Source: Archangium gephyra
GTDB taxonomy: Bacteria; Myxococcota; Myxococcia; Myxococcales; Myxococcaceae
DNA length: 64,000 nt
Reading direction: 5' to 3'
NCBI RefSeq assembly: GCF_001027285.1
Contig: NZ_CP011509.1
Coordinates: 2,302,501 to 2,366,500, forward strand
The translations under genes were made by a program, and so were the position numbers. The number at the start of each line of letters is the position of its first letter. The stretch's first letter is position 1. Positions 54,718 through 62,070 of the stretch are shown here, piece by piece. A model generated the notes under the pieces. The model was not told the DNA's origin. It was given only the letters and a program-made list of their open reading frames with translations, and made no database searches.

Positions 54718-55290
54718 TCAGGCCGCCTGTGCCGCGAGCGCCCGCAGCACGTCCGCGGTGTCCACCACGCGGCCGAACTCGGTCGCCAGGGTGGCCAGGT
54801 GCACGCGGTGCATGGTGTCCGAGTCGAACAGGGTGCCATCGGGTGCCCGCTGCGCCCAGGTATGGCAGGCATCTCCCACCACCACCAGGTCGAAGCCGAG
54901 GTTGGCCGCCATGCGCGCCGTAGTGGAGACGCACATGTCCGTGGCGATGCCGAAGAGGACGACCTGCCGCACGCCGGCGGCATGCAGGCGGGCCTCCAGG
55001 CCGGTGCCGATGAAGGCGCTGTTCACGCTCTTGGTGAGCAGCGGCTCGCCGGCGAGCGGCTCGAAGCCCGGCTTGAGCGCGTTGCCTGGCTGCCCCGGGC
55101 GCAGCAGCGAGGTGGGGGAGGGACTGTCATGGCGCACGATGACGAGCGGCCGTCCGGAGTGCCGCCAGGCCGCGAGGAGCTGGAGCCCGTGCGCCTCCAT
55201 GTGGGGGTTGTTGCGCGGGCCCCAGGAGGGGTCGTCGAAGCCCTGCTGCACGTCGATGGAGATGAGCGCTGCGCGGTCGTGGAGTTCCAT
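54718..55290 (-). CDS. Isochorismatase-like cysteine hydrolase
   Basis: 190 aa. Catalytic triad visible: Asp in ISIDVQQGFDD (~13), Lys in LLTKSVNSAF (~87) and Cys in FGIATDMCVSTTARM (~118), with the cis-peptide IATDMC loop. The family splits isochorismate or amides (nicotinamidase-type). No neighbour points to a substrate. GGGAG precedes the ATG. Divergent from the Lrp-type gene, which is likely its regulator. Confidence 0.9.
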   Translation of the reverse strand: MELHDRAALISIDVQQGFDDPSWGPRNNPHMEAHGLQLLAAWRHSGRPLVIVRHDSPSPTSLLRPGQPGNALKPGFEPLAGEPLLTKSVNSAFIGTGLEARLHAAGVRQVVLFGIATDMCVSTTARMAANLGFDLVVVGDACHTWAQRAPDGTLFDSDTMHRVHLATLATEFGRVVDTADVLRALAAQAA

Positions 55291-55351
55291 GTGCTTGCTC
55301 CCGTGGGTGGTGAAGCGGCACCCTAGGGAGGACGGCCGCCGGTCGACAGGT

Positions 55352-55383
55352 GGCGGAGTGCCGCTCCACCGGCGGAGTGTCGG
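55352..55383. promoter_or_regulatory. Tandem GGCGGAGTG direct repeats in the divergent Lrp region
   Basis: GGCGGAGTGCCG (55352-55363) and GGCGGAGTGTCG (55371-55382) are direct repeats 19 bp apart, about two helical turns, in the region shared by the isochorismatase and Lrp genes. They are possible Lrp-binding half-sites; GC-rich chance repeats cannot be excluded. Confidence 0.35.
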
Positions 55384-55423
55384 TGGGGGCTGGGGATGGG
55401 CCCACGGGAGGAGATGACGAGTC

Positions 55424-55858
55424 ATGGCGCTGGACGAGCTGGACGGGCGGCTCCTCGCCCTGCTGGAGGCCAACGGGCGGGAGTCCGCCACCAAGCTGGC
55501 GGCGAAGGTGGGCCTCTCGCGCTCCGCGGTCCAGGAGCGGGTGGCCCGGCTCGAGCGCGACGGCATCATCCAGGGCTACACCATCCGGCGGGGGAGCGGC
55601 GGGCCTCCAGCCGGCGTGGACGCCTACCTCTTCGTGCGGCTGGAGGGGCCTGCGTGCCCCCGTGTGGCTCCCCTGGTGCGCGAGCTGCCGGAGGTGCTCA
55701 GCATCGAGTCGCTCGCGGGCGAGCTCGACATGCTCATCCGCGCGCGCGTCCCCAGCATGACGGCGCTGAACACCTTGCGCGAGCGCGTGGCACACCTCCC
55801 CGAGGTACGCACTGTCACCACCGCACCGGTGCTCGCCGTGCACCTGGACCGGCGCTGA
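55424..55858 (+). CDS. Lrp/AsnC family transcriptional regulator
   Basis: 144 aa, standard size. N-terminal HTH (ATKLAAKVGLSRSAVQERVA, ~24-43) followed by the RAM ligand/oligomer domain (YLFVRLEGPACPRVAPL to VRTVTTAPVLA). Starts LDELDGRLLALLEANGR, as usual for the family. Divergent from the isochorismatase-like gene with a 133-bp shared region, the classical layout for an Lrp regulator and its target. Confidence 0.92.
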   Translation: MALDELDGRLLALLEANGRESATKLAAKVGLSRSAVQERVARLERDGIIQGYTIRRGSGGPPAGVDAYLFVRLEGPACPRVAPLVRELPEVLSIESLAGELDMLIRARVPSMTALNTLRERVAHLPEVRTVTTAPVLAVHLDRR

Positions 55859-55891
55859 CGCCCCCGCGAAGGAGCCGGAGCCTCCCCCGCT

Positions 55892-56308
55892 TCAGGCCTC
55901 GGCGCGGCGCTTCAGTCCCTCCACGAACTTCTGGAAGGCCTCGCTCATGTCGGGGATGGAGCCGCCGATCAGTGCGAGCATGGGCCCGCTGAACACCTCG
56001 TGGAGCGTGAACTCGACCTGGTCGCCCCTGGGCGTCAGCGTGAAGGTGCGGACGCCCTTGAAGAGACCGAGCGGCATGCCCCCCGACCAGGTCATCTTCT
56101 GGTGGGGCACGAACTCCGACACCTTCACTGGAAAGGCCCGGCCCGGACTCAGTTTGGTGAAGGCCTTGAGCTTCTCGCCGGGCGCGATGCGGCCTTCGAT
56201 CTTCTCGCAGGATGGATCCCACTGGGGCCAGGAGGCTCCATCGGTGAGGATCGTCCAGATCTTCTCGGGGGATGCACGGATGAGCGTGCTGGCTTTGTAT
56301 TCCTTCAT
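55892..56308 (-). CDS. SRPBCC (START-like) domain protein
   Basis: 138 aa, a single SRPBCC domain: start STLIRASPEKIWTILTDGAS and WPQWDPSCEKIEGRI, end MSEAFQKFVEGLKRRAEA (C-terminal helix). This fold binds hydrophobic ligands in a cavity. Convergent with the Lrp gene (33 bp gap). Function unknown. Confidence 0.9.
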   Translation of the reverse strand: MKEYKASTLIRASPEKIWTILTDGASWPQWDPSCEKIEGRIAPGEKLKAFTKLSPGRAFPVKVSEFVPHQKMTWSGGMPLGLFKGVRTFTLTPRGDQVEFTLHEVFSGPMLALIGGSIPDMSEAFQKFVEGLKRRAEA

Positions 56309-56433
56309 GGAGCTCCTCTGGGAATTGAGGGCTTCACGCTACCCGAGTTGTCACCAGGAGTCGTCTGACAGCCTTCTCCGGGCCCGGGCTGGAGCGGCGG
56401 ACGGGTACAGCCTCGTCCGTTGCCCCACGCCGG

Positions 56434-56940
56434 TTATTGCCGCTTCGCCTTCTGCTCCTCCAACTGGCGGATGGTGAAGCGGGCGGCGGCGGCCTGTGTT
56501 TCGAGCTCCGCGCGCTTCTTGCCTGGAACCCAGAAGCTGTTGAGCCTCGACTCGGCGGAGCGCAGCGACTCGCGCGCCAGCTCGAGCCCGCGCTCGATGT
56601 CGGCGAGCTCCTCGCCGCGGCGCTGGTCCGGCGGCAGCGACCGCACGGAGTCATGCCGGTTCGCGGCGCGCCACACGCTGAAGACGATTCCCGTGACAAG
56701 CCCCAGCGGTAGGGCGATGAGGAGGAAGACGCCGTTGCCAATGCCCGACGAGGGCTTGAAGAAGCAGGCCCACAGGCACCACGCCGTGGCGGCGCCGTAG
56801 AGGAGCCACGTGAACACCAGGTAGAGCCGCGCGTAGGTGCCGGTGGGAAGCGACGCCTTGAAGGCGAGGACTCCCGCGATGATGGGGCCGACGATCAGGG
56901 CGTAGAAGCCGAGCTGCAACAACGCCGAAGGATCCAACAC
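56434..56940 (-). CDS. Hypothetical membrane protein with C-terminal coiled coil
   Basis: 168 aa from a GTG at 56940 chosen because AGGG lies 6 nt upstream; the frame is open to a GTG at 56967. Three hydrophobic helices are visible (LQLGFYALIVGPIIAGVLA, LVFTWLLYGAATAWCLW, VFLLIALPLGLVTGIV), then a charged helical tail (~95-168) with heptads ERGLELARESLRSAESRL. I do not recognise the family. It faces away from the GST-like gene. Confidence 0.7.
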   Translation of the reverse strand: MLDPSALLQLGFYALIVGPIIAGVLAFKASLPTGTYARLYLVFTWLLYGAATAWCLWACFFKPSSGIGNGVFLLIALPLGLVTGIVFSVWRAANRHDSVRSLPPDQRRGEELADIERGLELARESLRSAESRLNSFWVPGKKRAELETQAAAARFTIRQLEEQKAKRQ

Positions 56941-57167
56941 GAAAACCCTCACATCGAGCGAAAGCACGAGCGTACCCGCGGCCCACCCCGCGGACAGCCG
57001 GAGAAGAGGCTCAATCCCCAGCGGAGTGCGGCGTGGGCCCGGGAAGTCGGAGGCTCGACAGTACCGGAGACACCGCGTGCGCTCCCCGACGCTCGACGGC
57101 CGCTCGAGCGCTTCCCCGTGGTGGAATGGGGATGCGTACTGCGCGAGGGCTTTTCAGGAGGAGAGAG

Positions 57168-57872
57168 ATGATCCGCAGCTTGAATGTGATGACGTCCTAC
57201 GCGGCCAGCGTGGCCCGGCTCGGGTCGGGCCAATACGTGACCGCGCTCGGCAAGCGCCCCGAGAAGCCGCTGGAGCTCTACGAGTTCGAGAACTGCCCCT
57301 TCTGCCGCAAGGTCCGCGAGGCCCTCTGCCTGCTCGACCTGGAGGTTTTCATCTATCCCTGTCCCAAGGGAGGCACCCGCTTCCGCCCGCGCGCCGTGGA
57401 GCTGGGGGGCAAGCAGCAGTTCCCCTACCTCGTGGATCCAAACACCGGCCAGCGGATGTACGAGTCCAATGACATCATCCGCTACCTCTTCGAGACCTAT
57501 GGTGACGTCAACGTGGCCAAGGGGGTGATGCCCGGACCGCTCACCACCGCCAGCTCCATGCTCGCGTCGTGGACGCGCGGGCTTGGCGGCTCGCGGGCAC
57601 GGCCGAGCCGGGCCCCGGAGAAGCCTCTGGAGTTGTGGAGCTTCGAGGCCTCCCCATACTGCCGCATCGTCCGCGAGACGCTCTGCCGGCTGGAGCTGCC
57701 CTACCTGCTGCACAACGTGGCCAAGGGCAGCCCGCGCCGCCCGGACTTCATCGCGCGCTCGGGGCGGATGATGGTGCCCTACCTCTCCGACCCCAACACC
57801 GGTGTGGCGATGTTCGAGTCCGCCGACATCGTCGCCTGGCTGGAGAAGACGTACGGCGCTCCAGGCACGTGA
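57168..57872 (+). CDS. Tandem GST N-terminal (thioredoxin-fold) domain protein
   Basis: 234 aa. Two consecutive thioredoxin-like GST-N domains: first ELYEFENCPFCRKVREALC (~36-54, CPFC redox site) through VDPNTGQRMYESNDIIRYL; second ELWSFEASPYCRIVRETLC (~155-173, SPYC, one Cys only) through SDPNTGVAMFESADIVAWL. Each lacks the helical GST C-terminal domain. AGGAGGAGA precedes the ATG at 57168. Duplicates of this type occur in cyanobacteria and plants; a glutathione- or glutaredoxin-like function is likely. Confidence 0.87.
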   Translation: MIRSLNVMTSYAASVARLGSGQYVTALGKRPEKPLELYEFENCPFCRKVREALCLLDLEVFIYPCPKGGTRFRPRAVELGGKQQFPYLVDPNTGQRMYESNDIIRYLFETYGDVNVAKGVMPGPLTTASSMLASWTRGLGGSRARPSRAPEKPLELWSFEASPYCRIVRETLCRLELPYLLHNVAKGSPRRPDFIARSGRMMVPYLSDPNTGVAMFESADIVAWLEKTYGAPGT

Positions 57873-57930
57873 CCGGGTGTACGTCGCGTGGGCCGAGACG
57901 AACGCCAGATGAGCCCTCCCTTCTCCGCGC

Positions 57931-59028
57931 TCAGCAGCCGGAGGGGAGCTGGAGCTCCAGCGTCTTGGCGGCACCGGAGGCGAGACGCAGACGGATGCGC
58001 ATGCGGTGGATGAACGGTCTGGCGATCTCCGGAGACCGCCGCAGCACCTCGAGCCAGCGCGACCGGTCCCCCTGAGACAGCGGCGCCCCGCGCTCGAACA
58101 CCGCTTCGAGCTCGCCGGGCGTGAAGGCGGGGAAGGGGGCCGGCAGCGCATCCAGGCCGAGGAGCTGCCAGCGTCCGGGAGCGAGCGCGGGCGCGGCCGT
58201 CCAGGCGGAGCTGCCCGTCTTCCAGTCGGGGAGCTCGACGTGCGGCCCATCATCCGAGATGCGCATCACCGACTCGGTCTGCTGGGCCACCTCCGCCGGT
58301 GCCGGCTGGCCGTCCGGCCCGTCCACGGAAAGCTCGAGCGCCCCGTCCGCGAGCGCCTCGTCCACCGGGCTCCCCAGCTCCAGCGGCACCGGCACGGTCT
58401 CGGCTGCGCTCGTGAGGAGCCGTACATGCAGCCTGCGGAAGACGAGCTCACGCCCGTGCAAGCCCCACTCCTCCGCCAGCCGGACGCCAGCGCCAGAGGG
58501 CAGGGGCAACGCGACGCGAATCGCGGTTCGCTCCAGGGCCCTCGGTACGAGGGCCCCCAACGACAGCAGTTCCCGCACCAGTTCGATGTCGCCACGCCGG
58601 GCCGCGACTTCCAGGGGCGTCTCACCTGCGCGGTGGGCCCGGTCCACGTCCGCCCCCGCGCGCACCACCGCGCGCAGGAGTTGGACAGCGGGCCCCTCAC
58701 GCGAGGCTGTCGCCGCGATACGTCCCACCAGGGTACGTCCCTGGGCATCCTCGGCGCGGGCGTTTGCTCCACCCGCCACGAGCAACTCGACCATGGGCGC
58801 ATCGGTGGCGAGCATCAGCGGCGTGTGGGCCCGGGCGTCCTGCGCGTTGGGATCCGCCCCCGCCTGGAGAAGTTGCCGCACCAGGGCGCGGTCGCCCCGG
58901 ACCACCGCGGCGTGCAGTGCGTCTGCCCGCCCACGCCGCGGCTGGCCGGAGACATCCTCCGCGCGGCCGGGAACAGGGGGCAACATCAGAGCGGCGAGCA
59001 ACGTCAGGAACAGGCCAGGGAGGCGCAT
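57931..59028 (-). CDS. Secreted ankyrin-repeat protein
   Basis: 365 aa. Signal peptide FLTLLAALMLPPVPGRA. Residues ~33-165 hold about four ankyrin repeats (ADALHAAVVRGDRALVRQLL, GADPNAQDARAHTPLMLA, GETPLEVAARRGDIELVREL), then an unrecognised domain (~170-365) with no repeats. Probably periplasmic and used for protein binding. Divergent from the TetR regulator with a 115-bp region between them. Confidence 0.87.
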   Translation of the reverse strand: MRLPGLFLTLLAALMLPPVPGRAEDVSGQPRRGRADALHAAVVRGDRALVRQLLQAGADPNAQDARAHTPLMLATDAPMVELLVAGGANARAEDAQGRTLVGRIAATASREGPAVQLLRAVVRAGADVDRAHRAGETPLEVAARRGDIELVRELLSLGALVPRALERTAIRVALPLPSGAGVRLAEEWGLHGRELVFRRLHVRLLTSAAETVPVPLELGSPVDEALADGALELSVDGPDGQPAPAEVAQQTESVMRISDDGPHVELPDWKTGSSAWTAAPALAPGRWQLLGLDALPAPFPAFTPGELEAVFERGAPLSQGDRSRWLEVLRRSPEIARPFIHRMRIRLRLASGAAKTLELQLPSGC

Positions 59029-59120
59029 CGTCAGCTTCCAATCTCGGGGTTCGACCCGCGTTCAGCAAGAAGCCCGCCACCGGCGCGCGGTCGACAAGGA
59101 GGAGGCAGCATGTTAAACGT

Positions 59121-59139
59121 GTTCATTGAACAGGTTCAA
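59121..59139. promoter_or_regulatory. Overlapping GTTCA/TGAAC palindromes at the TetR gene start
   Basis: GTTCA-T-TGAAC (59121-59131) overlaps TTGAAC-AG-GTTCAA (59126-59139), giving three half-sites in 19 bp just before the ATG at 59144. The position, over the predicted transcription start, fits an autoregulatory TetR operator. A possible promoter lies upstream (TCGACA at 59091 and TTAAAC at 59113). Confidence 0.6.
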
Positions 59140-59143
59140 CGAA

Positions 59144-59773
59144 ATGACCCCTCCTACCCGCCGCGCCATCCAGAAGGAAGAGACCCGCCGGGCGGTGCTG
59201 GACGCCGCGCGTGAAGAGTTCGAACGGGTCGGCTTCGAGAGCGCGAACCTCCGGGCCATCGCCGCTCGGGCAGGCGTGTCCGCGGGGACGGTGCTTCACC
59301 ACTACGGCGACAAGCGAGAGCTGCTTCATGCGGCGCTGTTCGACGATCTCGACGCGACCTGGCGCGCGGCGCTGGGAAACCTCGGCGGGGGACCGCTGGA
59401 GAAGCAGCTGTCCCGGCTCACGGCCGCGATGTTCGGCTACTACCAGGCGCGGCCGAAGCTCTCACGGACGCTGCTGAAGGAGTCGCTCTTCGCGGACGAG
59501 CCCTGGGCGACGAAGTTCGCTGCCCAGATCGTCACCGTCACCACGGAAATCACGCGGCTCGCGGTGGAGGCCATCGAGCGGGGGGAACTGCGCGAGGACT
59601 GCAACCCGGCGCTGCTCAGCGCGGCCTGGGTCTCGTTCTTCCACTTCGGACAGATCTCGTGGGCTCAGGGCGCGTACCCCACTCCGATTTCCCTCATTGA
59701 GCACCTCGTGCAGCAGCACCTGCAGGGGCTTCGGCCCGTCAAGAAACAGCGGTCCAAAAGGAGCGTCCGATGA
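59144..59773 (+). CDS. TetR-family transcriptional regulator
   Basis: 209 aa from the ATG at 59144; a TTG at 59126 is in frame but falls inside the operator. N-terminal HTH: TRRAVLDAAREEFERVGF and IAARAGVSAGTVLHHYGDKR (typical TetR recognition helix). The C-terminal ligand domain is less conserved. The stop overlaps the next gene (ATGA at 59770-59773), so it is the first gene of a two-gene operon with an alpha/beta hydrolase. Confidence 0.92.
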   Translation: MTPPTRRAIQKEETRRAVLDAAREEFERVGFESANLRAIAARAGVSAGTVLHHYGDKRELLHAALFDDLDATWRAALGNLGGGPLEKQLSRLTAAMFGYYQARPKLSRTLLKESLFADEPWATKFAAQIVTVTTEITRLAVEAIERGELREDCNPALLSAAWVSFFHFGQISWAQGAYPTPISLIEHLVQQHLQGLRPVKKQRSKRSVR

Positions 59774-60645
59774 AGTCCGTGTTCAAAGGCGAGCAGGCGA
59801 AGGCGTCGATGCTGCACTGGTTCGAGCGGTTCCGCGAGCGGATCCCCGTCCCCACCGAGAGCCGCGCGGTGAGCACGCGCTTCGGCGACACGCACGTGCT
59901 GGTGGCCGGACCCGAGAACGGTCCCAGTCTCGTCGTCCTCCACGGCGCGCTCGCCAACTCCGCCATCGCCCTCGTCGAGATGGCTCCCCTGCTGAAGCAT
60001 TTCCGGGTCTACTCCGTGGATGTCATCGGCCAGTCGGTGAAGAGCGCGGACACGCGGCCCTCGGTGTCGAACAACGATTACGGGCTGTGGCTGCGGGACG
60101 TGCTCGATGCGCTGTCGCTGAAGAAGCCGCACGTGGTGGGCATCAGCTGGGGCGGCTTCGTTGCCATCCGCCTGGCCGCCTGTGCCCCGGAGCGGATCAA
60201 CCGGCTCGCGCTGCTGGTGCCGGCGGGGATGGTGAACGGTCCGGCCTGGGCGGGGATCACCCGGATGGCGATCCCCATGATGCTCTATCTGAGGTCGCCG
60301 TCGGAGCGCCGTCTCAAGGCGTTCCTGAAGAACCTGCTCACCAACTGGGACGACAACTGGAGCCAGTACATGGGGGATGCCTTGCGCGCTTACGACACGC
60401 GCATGACCATGCCCGCCCTCGCCAGGCCTCACGAGCTGAAGAACTTCAGCGCACCGACGCTGGTCATCGGCGCGGACCGGGATCTCAGCTTCCCGGGAGA
60501 GAAGGTCCTCGCGCGCGCGGCCGAGCTCTTCCCTTCACTCACCGACAAGGAGCTCATCCGCGACTGCAACCACTGCCCGCCCACGACGGAGGAGTTCCGC
60601 GGCTGGGTGTCGAACCGGATCAGCCAGTTCCTGCTCGCGAACTGA
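59770..60645 (+). CDS. Alpha/beta hydrolase
   Basis: 291 aa, translationally coupled to the TetR gene. Visible: LVVLHGALANSAIALVEM (oxyanion), YSVDVIGQSVKS, nucleophile elbow HVVGISWGGFVAIRLA (~122), Asp in VIGADRDLSFPG and His in RDCNHCPPT. Probably the enzyme whose substrate or product is sensed by the TetR repressor. Substrate not known. Confidence 0.88.
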   Translation: MKSVFKGEQAKASMLHWFERFRERIPVPTESRAVSTRFGDTHVLVAGPENGPSLVVLHGALANSAIALVEMAPLLKHFRVYSVDVIGQSVKSADTRPSVSNNDYGLWLRDVLDALSLKKPHVVGISWGGFVAIRLAACAPERINRLALLVPAGMVNGPAWAGITRMAIPMMLYLRSPSERRLKAFLKNLLTNWDDNWSQYMGDALRAYDTRMTMPALARPHELKNFSAPTLVIGADRDLSFPGEKVLARAAELFPSLTDKELIRDCNHCPPTTEEFRGWVSNRISQFLLAN

Positions 60646-60661
60646 AACTTCTTTGGCATGG

Positions 60662-60725
60662 CGTTTCGCAAGGAAAACGGGTATTTCTTGTTCTCTTGAC
60701 GGGAAGAAGACCTGCCTGCGAAACG
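60662..60725. repeat. 9-bp inverted repeat flanking the upstream region of the PhoD-like gene
   Basis: CGTTTCGCA (60662-60670) and TGCGAAACG (60717-60725) are exact inverted copies 46 bp apart in the 110-bp gap before the phosphatase gene. Could be half-sites for a looping regulator; weak evidence. Confidence 0.35.
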
Positions 60726-60755
60726 GCACACCTGGTGGTGCCAGAGGAGAAGACA

Positions 60756-62048
60756 ATGACGAGGAGTTCCATCTCTGGCGTGCTGCTGGGGCTGTCCGTG
60801 GCCACCGGCCTCGTGGCGCCTGGTGTCGCGCAGGCCTACGCCGCGCCCCTCGTGCGTGTCCCCTTCGTGGGCCGTGCCTGGACGACGGGCGCCAGCATCT
60901 GGGTGGGCACCTCGGCGACCTTCGGGGACGCCACCGGTGAAACGCTGACCCTGCGCGCCCGGGAGGACACCGCCTGCGAGACGTGCTGGGTGGCCACGGT
61001 GCAGATGACGGATTCGGGAACCGGAGGGGGCTTCCGCTCCTGGAAGGGCGCCCTCGAGGGACTGAAGCCCAACACCCGGTATCACTATGGAATCTTCGCC
61101 TCGGGCTTCACGGGCGAGCGCGGTGGCTTCTATTTCAAGACCGAGCCCGCCGGGCCGGCGCGATTCAAGGTCGGTGTCGCCTCCTGCATGAATGGCGCGA
61201 CGGCGCCGAGCCAGCCCTCGTGGGACATCATGCACGAGCAGCTCAACACGGGAGAGCCCAACATCCAGCTGCTCGTGGGGGACAACATGTACACGACGGA
61301 GAGCCCCCCCTCGAAGGACCACTACTGGTTCAAGTACTTCCAGCAGCGCGCCGTGCCGGAGTTCACCAACGTCTTCCGCGCCTTCCCGACCTTCGCCGTC
61401 TGGGATGACCACGACTATGGTCCGAACGACGAGGATGCCACCTTCGCCCAGAAGGACGTGGCCCGCGAGGCGTACGCGAACCTCTATCCCCACCCGCCGT
61501 TCGCCGGCGACGGCATCAATCACCAGTTCAACTGGGGCGGCGTGGCGTTCTTCATGATGGATGACCGCTGGGGCCGCGACTGCCCCCGGTCCATGCCCGC
61601 GGGGTATTCGCCGAAGATGTACGGCGCCACGCAGTTCAGCTGGCTGAAGAGCGAGCTGCAGGCCTCCAATGCGACCTTCAAGGTGATCGTGAATGGCTCC
61701 ACCCTGGGCAACGAGTGCTGGGGCGCCCAGAAGCAAGCACTCTTCGACTACATCACCGCCAACAAGATTGGAGGCGTGCTCTTCGTGACGGGTGACATCC
61801 ACCGGAGTCTGATCACCGATCGGACCCCCACGGGGGGCTACCCCCTGTACGAGCTGATCTCTTCCGGGATTGGCTCGCCCAGCACGCCCGCCGAGTACAG
61901 CTTCGGCATCCTGGAGTTCAACACGACGCTGGCGGACCCCACCGTCACGATCAAGGTCATCCAGAACCCCGAGAAGCGCTCGAGCGTCGCGGGAGCGGGC
62001 GTCATCGTCACCACGAAGACGCTGAAGCGCTCGCAGCTGCAGAACTGA
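60756..62048 (+). CDS. PhoD-like alkaline phosphatase, secreted
   Basis: 430 aa; AGGAGA 7 nt before the ATG at 60756. Signal peptide GLSVATGLVAPGVAQAYA. N-terminal Fn3-like domain (~30-130), then the PhoD-type metallophosphatase core: VGVASCMNG, LLVGDNMY, VWDDHDYGPND (~217), NGSTLGNECW and VTGDIHRS. These match the PhoD/phospholipase D-type phosphodiesterase family that uses Fe/Ca. Exported. The second secreted phosphatase type in the window besides the purple acid phosphatase-like protein. Confidence 0.9.
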   Translation: MTRSSISGVLLGLSVATGLVAPGVAQAYAAPLVRVPFVGRAWTTGASIWVGTSATFGDATGETLTLRAREDTACETCWVATVQMTDSGTGGGFRSWKGALEGLKPNTRYHYGIFASGFTGERGGFYFKTEPAGPARFKVGVASCMNGATAPSQPSWDIMHEQLNTGEPNIQLLVGDNMYTTESPPSKDHYWFKYFQQRAVPEFTNVFRAFPTFAVWDDHDYGPNDEDATFAQKDVAREAYANLYPHPPFAGDGINHQFNWGGVAFFMMDDRWGRDCPRSMPAGYSPKMYGATQFSWLKSELQASNATFKVIVNGSTLGNECWGAQKQALFDYITANKIGGVLFVTGDIHRSLITDRTPTGGYPLYELISSGIGSPSTPAEYSFGILEFNTTLADPTVTIKVIQNPEKRSSVAGAGVIVTTKTLKRSQLQN

Positions 62049-62070
62049 GGACGGCTCGAACGGTGGAGAC

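Noticed and set aside
60655-60672. Sigma-54-like TTGGCATG element before the PhoD-like gene
   Set aside because: The distance between GG and GC is 11 bases instead of 10, and the -12 part does not match.
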